The notes under the pieces: generated by a model
Database searches by the model: none
Told to the model about the DNA's origin: nothing
What the model saw: only the letters and a program-made list of their open reading frames with translations
Origin: Streptomyces sp. NBC_01237
GTDB taxonomy: Bacteria > Actinomycetota > Actinomycetes > Streptomycetales > Streptomycetaceae
Length of the DNA stretch: 64,000 bases
Direction of reading: 5' to 3'
Assembly (NCBI RefSeq): GCF_035917275.1
Contig: NZ_CP108509.1
Span: 310,001-374,000 of the forward strand
Translations under genes and position numbers: made by a program
Part shown: in pieces, positions 27,632 to 36,398 of the stretch
How the letters are laid out: the number at the start of each line of letters is the position of its first letter
How positions within the stretch are numbered: position 1 is the stretch's first letter

Positions 27632-29461
27632 TCAGACCCTGACCGTCGGGTGGTGGATGTCGAACCACGCCCCCAGGTCGAGCGTGCGCTCCAGCAGCAT
27701 CCGCTGTCGCTGGCTCAGGTCGGCGGCGGGCCGGGTGGTGGCCTCGGTCAGGCCCTCATGGTTGACCAGTTGAACCGCCGGATGCCCGGTTCGCAGCAGG
27801 TCGGCAGCCTGGGACTGAATGGCCATGACATACGCGGGGTCGAACGTGCCCGGGTAGCCGCTCTTCTTGCGGTCGGCGACCGACGCGGGCAGGACATCCC
27901 GAGTGGCGGCGCGCAGCAGGCTCTTCTCACGGCCGTCGAAGGTCTTCAGGGACCACGGGGCGTTGAAGACGTACTGCACGAGACGGTGGTCGCAGAACGG
28001 GACGCGGACCTCCAGTCCCACGGCCATGCTCATGCGGTCCTTGCGGTCGAGCAGGATCTGCACCATGCGGGTCAGATGGAGGTGGCTGACCACCCGCATA
28101 CGCTGATCCAGGCCGGTCTCACCGTCGAGCACGGGGGTCTCCGCGACGGCCGTGCGGTAGCTCTCGTCGATGTAGTCGCCGAGGCCGAGAGCGGGCTTGA
28201 GGTCCTCGCTGATCTGGCCGCCGGACTCGACCAGTGAGTGCTGACCCGCAAGCCACGGGAAGGTTTCGGCGTACTGCCGCTCGTCGTGGAACCACGGGTA
28301 GCCGCCGAACACTTCGTCCGCGGACTCGCCGGACAGCGCGACGGTGGAGTGGCGGCGGACTGCGGCGAAGAGCAGATAGAGGGAGTTGTCACGGTCGCCG
28401 ATGCCGATCGGCAGGTCGCGGGCTCCGACGGCTGCGCGGCGGACCTCCGGGGCGGACAGCGCCGCCCCGTCCAGGATGATGTCCTTGTGGTCGCAGCCCA
28501 CGTATTCGGCGACGGCGTGGACATAGGGGGTGTCCTGAGTGGGCGAGACGTCGATGGCCTGGAAGTGCTTGTCCTGGTCGGGGAAGTCGACGGCGAAGCT
28601 GCGCACCGTCTCACCCTGGGGCGCGAGGTGGATCTGCGACAGAGAGGTGAGCGCGGAGGAATCCAGCCCGCCGGACAGCAGCGTGCAGCGGGGCACGTCG
28701 GCGACGAGCTGGCGCTGGACGATGTCGTCGAGTAATTCGCGGACGTGCGCGACCGTCGCTTCCTTGCTGTCGGTGTGCGGCTCGGAACGCAGCTGCCAGT
28801 AGGTGCGGTGGCGCATCCCGCCGCGGTCGAGGATGATGATCTCGCCCGGCCGCACCTCGCGCATGCCTTCCCACACAGCCGCGCCGGGGGTCTTGGCCCC
28901 GGCGAAGAGCTCGCGCAGTCCGTCGAGGCCGACGACGGGGGCCACGTGGGGGTTGGCGAGGATCGCCTTGGGCTCCGAGCCGAAGATGACGCCGTCTTCG
29001 GTCTCGTAGTAGTAGAACGGCTTGATGCCCATCCGGTCGCGGATCATCACCAGGCGCTCGGTGCGGGCGTCCCAGATCGCGAAGGCGTACATGCCGTTGA
29101 GGTGTTCCACGAGCTTCTCGCCCCACACGATGTAACCGCGCAGCACCACTTCGGTGTCGGAACCGGTGTCGAACCGCTGTCCGGCGCGGCGCAGTTCCGC
29201 TCGCAGCTCGTTGAAGTTGTACGCCTCACCGGAGTAGACCATGCCGACCGGCCCGTCGGGGGTCTCCACGGTCATCGGTTGCGCGCCGCCCGGCAGGTCG
29301 ATCACAGCGAGTCGCCGATGCCCCAGGGCGGCGTGAGGCGCCAGCCATACACCCGCGGCGTCGGGGCCACGGCACGACATGGTCTCTGTCATGGCGTCAA
29401 GATCGCGTCGATGTTCCGTCAGATCACGCCGGTAGGAGACCCAGCCGGTGATTCCACACAT
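27632..29461 (-). CDS. asnB: Asparagine synthase (glutamine-hydrolysing)
   Basis: 609 residues. The N-terminal glutaminase domain has Cys2 as nucleophile (MCGITGW), RGPDAAG and the YSGEAYNFNELR block. The synthetase domain has the PP-loop SGGLDSS beginning at residue 263, ALSGESADEVFGGYPW, DRKDRMSMAVGLEVRVPFCDH and a C-terminal KKSGYPG. It makes asparagine from aspartate, ATP and glutamine in the cytosol, though stand-alone Streptomyces AsnB paralogues may also amidate other acids. The gene is monocistronic and the region upstream is unusually AT-rich. The length is typical. Confidence 0.95.
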   Translation of the reverse strand: MCGITGWVSYRRDLTEHRRDLDAMTETMSCRGPDAAGVWLAPHAALGHRRLAVIDLPGGAQPMTVETPDGPVGMVYSGEAYNFNELRAELRRAGQRFDTGSDTEVVLRGYIVWGEKLVEHLNGMYAFAIWDARTERLVMIRDRMGIKPFYYYETEDGVIFGSEPKAILANPHVAPVVGLDGLRELFAGAKTPGAAVWEGMREVRPGEIIILDRGGMRHRTYWQLRSEPHTDSKEATVAHVRELLDDIVQRQLVADVPRCTLLSGGLDSSALTSLSQIHLAPQGETVRSFAVDFPDQDKHFQAIDVSPTQDTPYVHAVAEYVGCDHKDIILDGAALSAPEVRRAAVGARDLPIGIGDRDNSLYLLFAAVRRHSTVALSGESADEVFGGYPWFHDERQYAETFPWLAGQHSLVESGGQISEDLKPALGLGDYIDESYRTAVAETPVLDGETGLDQRMRVVSHLHLTRMVQILLDRKDRMSMAVGLEVRVPFCDHRLVQYVFNAPWSLKTFDGREKSLLRAATRDVLPASVADRKKSGYPGTFDPAYVMAIQSQAADLLRTGHPAVQLVNHEGLTEATTRPAADLSQRQRMLLERTLDLGAWFDIHHPTVRV

Positions 29462-29798
29462 GCGAACCTCGGTCCACTCGAAGAAAGTTACCTCGGGTGA
29501 CTATTGCCCTATACATGCAGTGGATTCACGCCGGATCATCGACCACCCGTGTGGGATTTCCGACAGGTAAATTTATGTTAACAGCAGGTTTCACGGGGAC
29601 CCGAAACGCTTTGAGCCAGTAACGCGATCCTGTGAGATGTGGCGGTCGGACGGCCTGCTGCCGCCGCGCGGAATCCGCGGCGGCCCGGGGGGGCCCGCCC
29701 TCCGACCGTGTGCACGACGTGCGCCGTGGCGCCGCCCGGACGGCCTCCACCGGGCCACCCCCACCGAACGCGGTCGGCCTGAGCAAGCAGCGGGGTGC
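29462..29798. other. AT-rich upstream region of asnB (337 bp)
   Basis: Between 29490 and 29600 the sequence is distinctly richer in A/T than the rest of the window, including TAAATTTATGTTAACAG around 29568-29584 and a TATA-containing stretch near 29508-29513. This is presumably the asnB control region. GTTAAC is a small palindrome, but no regulator site is recognised. The part near 29640-29790 is GC-rich and shows no gene. Confidence 0.4.
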
Positions 29799-29966
29799 TC
29801 AGTTGTCGGCGAGAGGTGTGTGCCCTTCGGACCAGTCGTTCACCCAGCCGCACCCGGCGCAGGCGTACCTGCCGTCGAGTCCTGCGATCTGGGTGCCGCA
29901 CTGGGCGCACCCGATGTAGGTGATCTCTGGTGGCCGGTAGGCCGCCGGGGGTTTCTGCTCTGCCAT
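29799..29966 (-). CDS. Zinc-ribbon protein, 55 aa
   Basis: MAEQKPPAAYRPPEITYIG followed by CAQCG and CAGCG, a two-knuckle CxxC...CxxC zinc ribbon, then an acidic tail. It probably binds one zinc ion. No strong ribosome binding site precedes ATG 29966. The upstream zinc-ribbon frame overlaps it in another frame, so translation may be coupled, or the two may be halves of one ancestral gene. Confidence 0.55.
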   Translation of the reverse strand: MAEQKPPAAYRPPEITYIGCAQCGTQIAGLDGRYACAGCGWVNDWSEGHTPLADN

Positions 29967-30088
29967 GGAACGGAGCGTACCGCTGAGAGCGTCGGCATAA
30001 TCCCGGACGCCCAGCCGCACTGGTTGTTGCACATCCAGGACCCGTCGCTTCCCTGGGTCGCGCCGGCTCCGCACGATGGGCAGTTCAC
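29840..30088 (-). CDS. Zinc-ribbon protein with frame-shadowed C-terminus, 82 aa
   Basis: GTG 30088 has GAGGGAG 5 nt upstream. The product opens with NCPSCGAGATQ and WMCNNQCGW, a zinc ribbon of CxxC...CxxxC type. After about residue 30 the sequence becomes an Arg/Ser/Pro-rich tail that overlaps the 55-aa zinc-ribbon gene in a different frame, which suggests the original ending was lost through a frameshift. The good ribosome binding site argues that at least the ribbon is expressed. Confidence 0.45.
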   Translation of the reverse strand: MNCPSCGAGATQGSDGSWMCNNQCGWASGIMPTLSAVRSVPWQSRNPRRPTGHQRSPTSGAPSAAPRSQDSTAGTPAPGAAG

Positions 30089-31023
30089 TGGGGCTCCCTC
30101 GGTCGGCGCTCGTGGTGGACAGCATCCGGGGTGCAGAGCCTCGTGAACACAGGGCGGAAGCGAGAAGCCCCCCGAGGCAGTCTCCTCGCCGCCCGAGGGC
30201 TTCGCGATCGCCGTCCCGCCGACCGCACACGCGGGTGAATCCTGGAGCAGATCTTGGCAGCGAAGTGTCGGTGAGGCGAAATTCCAGAGGCCGGTCGCTT
30301 ACTGACCGGCCGTCATGATCAAGATGAATCCGATCGAGACAGAAAGGAGATGGTCAGTTCTTTTCGATTTCGATCACGCCTTACATTCTAGAAGGCGGCT
30401 GTGTGTTCGGAATCGCTGCCTGATCCGCTTTTCGTGTCCCGTTCCGGGTACACATATCGGATTACGGCATGAGTGCGTGGCGACGGCGTGTTCGTCCCGG
30501 CTAGTGTCCCGTCTTGGAGGGGGCCTGGGCCGAGCCTGCGAACCTGGGAACCAAGCCCCCTTTTCAGCATTCCGACCGGCACAAGATCCCTTGGGGGGTA
30601 CCTCATGCCTTTTCGATATGCGATCCGAGGCGCCGCAGCGTCATGGAGTGATGATGACGGTAGCGGCGGGAGGGTGCGTTTCGCACGGCCCCGTGCCTGC
30701 GCTGTCACGGTCCATCCCGTCGGCGCATTCGCGCTGTTGGGCCTCTCCATGGGCCCTGCGGGCCCGCGCCCGGGCGAGGGTGTGCGGTATGGGTGCTGCG
30801 GGAGCGGCCGTATGGGCGTGCCGGGGCTCGCGATCCTCCCTGCTGTGGGCCCCGCGTGGACTGATCGCCGTGTCAAAAGCCGCGCGCGCATGGGGTCGAG
30901 GGTGCGTGACACCCGTTTCGCGAACCGGAATACGCCCCGCTTCACCGTGGAGTAATCGGATCCACATAGCCGTCTCCCCGGTGATGCCGGGGAGACGGCA
31001 GGGGCAGTGCGAGGAGGAATGAC
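30089..31023. other. 935-bp region, no secure gene
   Basis: The left part (30300-30480) is AT-richer than its surroundings and may be regulatory. A 116-codon frame at 30605-30955 (MPFRYAIRGAAASWSDDDG...) has a G-run 7 nt before its ATG and ends just before a strong hairpin. Its third-position G/C content by eye is only about three quarters, well below neighbours, and the product is Arg/Gly-rich without a known domain. I do not call it as a gene. Confidence 0.35.
30969..30999 (+). promoter_or_regulatory. 13-bp perfect hairpin just upstream of a regulator gene
   Basis: GCCGTCTCCCCGG (30969-30981) and CCGGGGAGACGGC (30987-30999) pair perfectly around loop TGATG. The hairpin ends 11 nt before the ribosome binding site of the gene at 31024. 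It may terminate upstream transcription or control translation of the regulator. Confidence 0.6.
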
Positions 31024-32097
31024 ATGGTGGGAGACGACGCGAAGCGGACCTGTGGCTTCTGCGGCGCCGCGTTGCCCGAACCGAACGGCCCCGGGCGCCG
31101 GCGCGCCTACTGCGACGCAGGCCACCGGCGCCAGGCTCAGCGCCGCAGGGAGCGCGAACGGCCGTCGGCAGGGGAGGACAGGCAGTCGCTCGGCCAGGAG
31201 ATCGCCGCGGAACTGCACAGACTGACAGGCGCGTTGCTGGAAGCCACCTACGCGGGTGAGGGCCTGAGTGAACTCGTGCAGCGTGCCCGGGCGGTGCAGA
31301 CCGAGATCGACTGTTTCCTCGCGGCGGAGGTGCGGGCCAGCCGGGCCCGGGGAGCACGGTGGGACGACGTCGGCCGAGCGGTGAATGTGACGGCGGAGAC
31401 AGCCCGGTCGAAATGGCACGCGGACCGTGTCCGGCGGCAGCTGGATCACCGGGCACTCGCGCAACGCGCCGCACCCCTCCCCGCCCCGCGCACGGTGGCC
31501 TCCCTCCAGCAGGGCATGGCCATGAACCCCACCGCTGAACCGGGACCGGGAGCCCCGGTGACCGCCCGCCTGCGTCTGGCCGCAGCCCTGTCACAGGCAC
31601 AGCGGGAGAGCGGGTTCAGCATCCGCAGGATCGCCGACCTCACCATGCTCTCCCCTTCGTTCATCTCCCGGGTCCTGTCGGGGGAACGGCTGCCGTCCTG
31701 GGACCTGGTGTGCCACCTGTGCACGATCCTGGGCCAGGAACCGCGGGAGCTGCGTCTGCTGTGCGAGGTCGCCCACGGCATCACGAAGCAGGCCCGACAG
31801 ACGGTGACCGAGTACATCGCCTCGCTGAAGGCGGCGCTCCGCGGGCTGCATCTGGCCGCGGCCCGGCCTTCTCCCGAACAGATCCACCGGCGCAGCAACG
31901 GGCGGGTGCCTGTGTGGCTCGTCGCCCAGGTCCTGGACGGGGAGGCGGTGCCGGAGTGGGAGATCCTCGGCGCCATCGTCACCGCGCTGGGCGGTCAGGC
32001 AGCGGACTTCAAACCGTTGTGGGAGGCGATTCACTACAGCGTCCTCATGGCGGACGACCCGCGTGGCACTGACCTGATCACTGATCCGACAACTTGA
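31024..32097 (+). CDS. XRE-family regulator with N-terminal zinc-finger-like motif
   Basis: 357 residues. The N-terminus (TCGFCGAALPEPN...RRAYCDAGHRRQAQRRR) has a CxxC...CxxxH metal-binding pattern followed by a basic tract. The middle (WDDVGRAVNVTAETARSKWHADRVRR) resembles a helix-turn-helix. Residues ~185-240 (LRLAAALSQAQRESGFSIRRIADLTMLSPSFISRVLSGERLP) are a classical XRE domain. A C-terminal repeat of the same kind (RRSNGRVPVWLVAQVLDGEAVPEWEIL) follows. GAGGAGG (31011-31017) lies 6 nt before the ATG. It is probably a cytosolic DNA-binding regulator; targets are unknown. The next gene starts 16 nt downstream. Confidence 0.8.
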   Translation: MVGDDAKRTCGFCGAALPEPNGPGRRRAYCDAGHRRQAQRRRERERPSAGEDRQSLGQEIAAELHRLTGALLEATYAGEGLSELVQRARAVQTEIDCFLAAEVRASRARGARWDDVGRAVNVTAETARSKWHADRVRRQLDHRALAQRAAPLPAPRTVASLQQGMAMNPTAEPGPGAPVTARLRLAAALSQAQRESGFSIRRIADLTMLSPSFISRVLSGERLPSWDLVCHLCTILGQEPRELRLLCEVAHGITKQARQTVTEYIASLKAALRGLHLAAARPSPEQIHRRSNGRVPVWLVAQVLDGEAVPEWEILGAIVTALGGQAADFKPLWEAIHYSVLMADDPRGTDLITDPTT

Positions 32098-32113
32098 CGG
32101 CGGTGCAGCCGAC

Positions 32114-32605
32114 ATGACGGCAACACGGTTACCTCATTCTCGACGACTCGGCAGCACGCCGGTCCGGGTCGCGGACGGCAGGACCGCTCTGGTCGCCTTC
32201 CACGCGTTCCGTGCCCTGTACCGGGAGGGATATCTCGCGTATGCCACGGCGAGACTCGGGGCGGACGGTGCCGCCGAGCAGGCGGTCGAGGACATGCTCA
32301 CCGCGCTCGCGGTGCGCTGGTCCATAACCCTGGGCTGCTCGCATCCGGCCGCGGTCGCCTGGCGGTTGCTCTCGGAGAGCGTGGATCACATCGCCGGGGC
32401 CACCGGTGCGCCGTGTTCCTGCCGCCGACGCTGGGTCAGTGATGCGTTCGTGCTGCGTGGCCACCTGCGGATGGAGACCACCAGGGCGGCGGAGCTCATG
32501 GGGCTGACGCACGGAGAGTTCCTCGTGGCCCTGCACACCGCCGGGGACGACGGCCCCGGACCCTGTTCCTGCGGTGCGCCGCCGCGGCGGTGCACCGGAG
32601 CCTGA
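32114..32605 (+). CDS. Sigma-70 region-2-like protein with Cys-rich tail
   Basis: 163 residues. FHAFRALYREGYLAYATARLGADGAAEQAVEDMLTALAVRWS followed by HPAAVAWRLLSESV resembles region 2 of ECF sigma factors. A C-terminal helix-turn-helix-like stretch (RAAELMGLTHGEFLVALHTA) and clustered cysteines (CSCRRRW, CSCGAPPRRC) follow. Such proteins are common in Streptomyces and their function is unknown. The cysteines could bind zinc. It lies 16 nt after the XRE regulator and probably shares its transcript. Confidence 0.6.
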   Translation: MTATRLPHSRRLGSTPVRVADGRTALVAFHAFRALYREGYLAYATARLGADGAAEQAVEDMLTALAVRWSITLGCSHPAAVAWRLLSESVDHIAGATGAPCSCRRRWVSDAFVLRGHLRMETTRAAELMGLTHGEFLVALHTAGDDGPGPCSCGAPPRRCTGA

Positions 32606-32760
32606 AACACGCGCCGTTCACTGCTCCTCCGTGCACCCGCACGCTGGGCGAGCACCTTCGTCAGCCCTTCGTGGTCTCGTGCCACCGCTGAAATTTCACT
32701 ACGCTTTCCCCTTCCGGGCGCGCCGACCGGGGTGCGCCGCGCAGTCATCCAGGGGATGCG

Positions 32761-33582
32761 ATGCAGGCTGAGAACCGACTTCCGTACGGGGCGGATGTGC
32801 GGACACCGAGCGTCGCTCGGATGTACGACCACCTACTGGACGGCAAGGACAACTTCGCGGCCGACCGTGACGCGTGCGACGACCTCTTACGTCAGGTACC
32901 GAGCATGAAGGTGCTCGCGCTGAACAATCGCGCGTTCCTGCGGCGGGTGGTGCGTGTCATCGCCAAGGACTACGGCATCCGCCAGTTCATCGATCACGGG
33001 TCCGGTCTCCCCACGCAGGACAATGTGCACGAGATCGCGCAGCGCGTCACGCCCGCCTCGCGGGTCGTGTACGTCGATACCGATCCGATCGTGCGGACCG
33101 TGGGCGGCGCCTTGCTGGGAACCAATGAGCGGACCGCGGTGCTGCAGGCCGATATGCGGGACACAGAGGCGATCTTCGCGAGCGAGCCGGTGACGCGGCT
33201 GATCGACTTCAGAGAGCCGGTCGCCGCCCTGTTCGTCTCGGTCCTGCACTGCATCCCCGACCGGGACCAGCCGCTGGAACTCATCCGCAGGGTGAAGAGC
33301 CGACTGGCGAGCGGCAGCATCATGGTCATCTGCCAGCTGGTCAGCGAAAGCCCGGAGATCCGTGACGGGGTCTCGGAGTTCATGGACCGCGAGACCCATG
33401 GGAACTGGGGCCGAGTGAGGACGCGGGCAGACGTCGACGCGTACTTCCGAGAGAACGAGATCGACGTTCTGCAGCCCGGACTCGTGGAAGTTTCCCGGTG
33501 GCGGCCGGCCGCCACCGCGGATGCCCCGCCGCAGAGCAGTTTCGAGTGGGAGGAGTTCGGCGGGGCAGGGGTGGTCCGTTGA
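32761..33582 (+). CDS. SAM-dependent methyltransferase, Methyltransf_19 (DUF574) family
   Basis: 273 residues. The family opening is clear: TPSVARMYDHLLDGKDNFAADRDACDDLL, then VLALNNRAFLRRVVRVIAKDYGIRQFIDHGSGLPTQDNVHEIAQ (the SAM-binding glycine motif is DHGSGLP), VVYVDTDPIV, and FVSVLHCIPD. The substrate is unknown; relatives occur in dozens per Streptomyces genome, often beside XRE or sigma-like genes as here. AGGGGATGCG precedes the ATG. It ends 15 nt from the convergent DUF5753 gene. Confidence 0.9.
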   Translation: MQAENRLPYGADVRTPSVARMYDHLLDGKDNFAADRDACDDLLRQVPSMKVLALNNRAFLRRVVRVIAKDYGIRQFIDHGSGLPTQDNVHEIAQRVTPASRVVYVDTDPIVRTVGGALLGTNERTAVLQADMRDTEAIFASEPVTRLIDFREPVAALFVSVLHCIPDRDQPLELIRRVKSRLASGSIMVICQLVSESPEIRDGVSEFMDRETHGNWGRVRTRADVDAYFRENEIDVLQPGLVEVSRWRPAATADAPPQSSFEWEEFGGAGVVR

Positions 33583-33597
33583 CCTCCCCGAGGGTGT

Positions 33598-34530
33598 TCA
33601 GGACCGGGTGACGGCCAGCTCGTCGAGCCGGTCCTCGAGCTGGGTGAGGGTCTGCTCGGCGGGGTAGGACATGCAGGAGAGGCTGAAGATCCGCGACTGG
33701 TAGCGCTCGGCCTCCCCCTCGCCCTCGACGCACCGGGCGCTCTCGCTCTGCTCGAGGTAGACGAAGTCGGACAACAGCGTGTCGGCGAACCGCAGATGCA
33801 CGATCGGGTGTCCCACGGCCCCGGTCATCCCCATGGACAACGGGGCGATGTGCAGACCGATGCGGTGCCGCAGGTCGCTCTTGAGCAGAGTGACCAGGTG
33901 CTCGATCTGCCGGTACATCACTCCGGGGCTGCCTACCGGGCGCCGCAGCACATCCTCGTCCATGACGGCCACCAGCGCGGGCGGGTCCTGATCACGCAGG
34001 AACATCTTCAGCCTGGTGACCCGGGCCGCGGCGCGATCCTCGATCTCCCTCTGCGACGCGTCGGGGAAGCCGGCACGCATCACCAGCTGGGCGTACTCGG
34101 GTGTCTGCAACCAGCCCGGAACCAGCTGCGGTTCGTAGGACATGATCCGCTGCGCCGCCGGCTCCAGTGCGAGCAGCGGCTGCACCCAGCGGGCGATGGA
34201 GCCGCCGAACGGCTCCCAGACGTCAGGGCGCTCTCCCTGCGCCGCGATGGACAGCGCATGGGAGAACTCCCGCTGATCGGTGATCCCGCACAGCCCGAGC
34301 AGTGCGGTGGCATGACGGCCCGCGTGTTCCGTGCGCTCGCCCCTCTCCAGCCTGCTCACCGTCGGGGCCGACGTACCGATCTGCCTGGCCGCGTACTTTC
34401 CGGTGAGGTTGGCGCTGATGCGACACCGCCTGAGGTGTTCGCCAAGGGCTCTGCGATGAGCCGCCGCGCCCAGGTGAGGGCGCGGTGCGAATCCGCGTAT
34501 GGAAAGGGTCTCCGCGTGCTGGCCGGTCAT
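33598..34530 (-). CDS. Helix-turn-helix regulator with DUF5753 domain
   Basis: 310 residues. The N-terminal HTH (LGEHLRRCRISANLTGKYAARQIGTSAPTVSRLERGER) is followed by the DUF5753 region: YEPQLVPGWLQTPEYAQLVMRAG, RVTRLKMFLRDQDPPALVAVMDEDVLRRPVGSPGVMYRQIEHLV and the terminal VYLEQSESARCVEGEGEAERYQSRIFSLS. This is the WhiJ-type regulator of Streptomyces developmental-style triads. GGGGAGG lies 7 nt before ATG 34530. The DUF397 gene is upstream on the same strand and a divergent HATPase gene lies beyond it, completing the triad. Confidence 0.9.
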   Translation of the reverse strand: MTGQHAETLSIRGFAPRPHLGAAAHRRALGEHLRRCRISANLTGKYAARQIGTSAPTVSRLERGERTEHAGRHATALLGLCGITDQREFSHALSIAAQGERPDVWEPFGGSIARWVQPLLALEPAAQRIMSYEPQLVPGWLQTPEYAQLVMRAGFPDASQREIEDRAAARVTRLKMFLRDQDPPALVAVMDEDVLRRPVGSPGVMYRQIEHLVTLLKSDLRHRIGLHIAPLSMGMTGAVGHPIVHLRFADTLLSDFVYLEQSESARCVEGEGEAERYQSRIFSLSCMSYPAEQTLTQLEDRLDELAVTRS

Positions 34531-34622
34531 GGCGATACCTCCCCGGGCACCGATCACTGGGGCGCCAGTATGGCAGTGTCGGCCCCGGGGAATCACCCAT
34601 TGGCCATTACTTGACGCCCCGG

Positions 34623-34853
34623 CTAAAGGGCGAAGTCGAAATCACCGTCCTTCACGCCGAGCAGAAACGCCTGCATCTCCGCAGGTGTGTAGACCAGGGC
34701 GGGCCCCGCAGGGAAACGGGAGTTCCTCATCGCGATTTCTCCCCCCTCCAGACGGGCTACTTCTACACAGTTCCCTCCGGCATTGCTCCGGACGCTCTTG
34801 TGCCACACCGCGCCCAGGATCGCTTCCGCACTCACGCCGTTGACCTGCTTCAT
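34623..34853 (-). CDS. DUF397 protein
   Basis: 76 residues with the family pattern WHKSVRSNAGGNCVEVARLEGGEIAMRNSRFPAGPALVYTPAEMQAFLLGVKDGDFD. GGAG lies 8 nt before ATG 34853, and an in-frame GTG at 34862 is a weaker alternative. DUF397 proteins pair with DUF5753/XRE regulators such as the adjacent one and are thought to modulate them, perhaps in an antitoxin-like manner. Confidence 0.9.
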   Translation of the reverse strand: MKQVNGVSAEAILGAVWHKSVRSNAGGNCVEVARLEGGEIAMRNSRFPAGPALVYTPAEMQAFLLGVKDGDFDFAL

Positions 34854-35034
34854 CGCGCTCACTCCAGTTTCTGTATCCGCCCCGCCACCATCACTCCCCA
34901 TCTCCGAAAGGGAAAATGCGTGCGACCGGGCGTGCTGAAATTTCAGCCGTACATGCAGAACGAGCATCGCGGCGCCAGGTAGCGGGACAAAATGCGGAGA
35001 GCGTGCCGCACACGCTCGCGAAGGGGAGGCATCC

Positions 35035-35541
35035 ATGCCGCAGACGCACAACCAGCAGCGCACCGCACAGATCCGCGACCCCGGCAGGAGGAGCCGCGGC
35101 CCACAGGACCTGACCGCCCACCTCAGCCTCGGGGCACCCCCGTTCGCCGCGTACCGGATCGGGGAAACAACGTCCTGCCTCCGGAACGCCAGAGGATTCA
35201 CCTCCGACGTCCTAGGCCGCTGGGGCCTCGAAGCGGTACGCGAAGACGCCGTGCAGGTCGCCTCCGAACTCGTCGCCAACGCAGTGCGCCACGGCTGCCG
35301 TACTCCCCCGCCCGGAGCGAGCGATCCCGTCGTATGGCTCGCCCTCACCCGACGCCCGCACACCCTGCTCTGCGTCGTCTACGACCCCAGCGACCAGCGC
35401 CCGCGTCTCATGCCACCCGCTCCCCTGGCCGAACATCACCGCGGGCTACCGATCGTCAACGCCCTCAGCGACGACTGGGGATGGAAGCCCACAGGCGCAT
35501 CCGGCAAAGCCGTGTGGGCCCGGCTGTCCCTGCCCACCTGA
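35035..35541 (+). CDS. HATPase (RsbW/anti-sigma-like) protein
   Basis: 168 residues of GHKL ATPase fold: FTSDVLGRWGLEAVREDAVQVASELVANAVRHG contains the N-box (E-L-V-x-N-A), VYDPSDQRPRL is the G1-like segment and HRGLPIVNALSDDWGW the G2-like segment. Such proteins act as serine kinases or anti-sigma factors. It is divergently oriented from the DUF397/DUF5753 pair, the arrangement seen in the abaA/whiJ-type triads of Streptomyces. The intervening ~180 bp must carry both promoters. Confidence 0.85.
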   Translation: MPQTHNQQRTAQIRDPGRRSRGPQDLTAHLSLGAPPFAAYRIGETTSCLRNARGFTSDVLGRWGLEAVREDAVQVASELVANAVRHGCRTPPPGASDPVVWLALTRRPHTLLCVVYDPSDQRPRLMPPAPLAEHHRGLPIVNALSDDWGWKPTGASGKAVWARLSLPT

Positions 35542-35780
35542 GCAGGGGCGGACGAAACAATCAGGACATCTCCGGCCCACCACCGGTGCCGCCGGGCAGT
35601 TGACACCTCCGATCACTCCCCTGACCTCGCGGCAGAGTCGGCCGCACCAAGATCTCGGCGCCGACGGCGCCCACAGCCCCCTGGGCAAAAGCTGTCCCGC
35701 AAAACGTCGGCCCGGGTCACGACCGGCGTGAACGGGATACCCGCGAGACTCCGGCACCGCGACTGTGGCAGCCTGCAGAC

Positions 35781-36110
35781 ATGCCATGGGAGCTGCGAGA
35801 ACATGCAGGCCGTTACTACGCCGTCCTGTTCCACTACGCCTTGCCCGACGACGCCTGGTCCGTGGAGCTCAGCGAGGCCAGGGGGGCCGAGAATCCCGAC
35901 GGCGTGGTGACCCACCTGCCCGGTGCTGCTGTCCTGAGGGCACTCGTCCCGGACGAGGACCCGAATCTGGAACCGACCGTCCGGATCCACAGTCCCGGCG
36001 AGCACGTCGTCCCCTACGAGATCATGCGCTGGTTCATGGAGCAGGTGGCCGACCAGGTCGAACGCTGCCGTATCGCCTTCGAGCAGGGAATGCCCGAAGC
36101 AGTGGAATGA
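35781..36110 (+). CDS. Hypothetical protein, 109 aa
   Basis: MPWELREHAGRYYAVLFHYALPDDAWSVELSEARG... is an acidic soluble protein with conserved-looking aromatic residues and a C-terminal helix (EIMRWFMEQVADQVERCRIAFEQG). No family is recognised. No strong ribosome binding site is seen. Codon bias supports it. A short match to the MITE end (GCTGTCCCGCAA at about 35691-35702) lies 80 nt upstream. Confidence 0.6.
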   Translation: MPWELREHAGRYYAVLFHYALPDDAWSVELSEARGAENPDGVVTHLPGAAVLRALVPDEDPNLEPTVRIHSPGEHVVPYEIMRWFMEQVADQVERCRIAFEQGMPEAVE

Positions 36111-36398
36111 TCACGCGGTGACCGGCGTGATCACGGCCGCCCGACTGATTGCGAACGGCACGCCGGTGCCCGCTCGTCACACCTGAGGCAGCGGGAGGAG
36201 CGCCCGCAGGAGGCGCACGCCGCCCCCCGGCCCACACCCCGAGACGACACGCCGCCTCCTGCCCACGGGGTCAGATCCTCATCGACCTGTGCGGACAACC
36301 TTCCGAGCCGCGGTGACACCGTAGGGTTTTTCGTAGCGAACAGCGCGCACCGTCGGACGCGCATCGGGCGCGACACCCCGGGGCCGAGAGCGGAGCAA

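Noticed and set aside
30605..30955. 116-codon frame with a G-rich site before its ATG
   Set aside because: Weak third-position bias, Arg/Gly-rich product and no known family; left in the gap description only.
35691..35702. Second copy of the MITE end (GCTGTCCCGCAA)
   Set aside because: Only about 12 bases match and no paired inverted end is found nearby.
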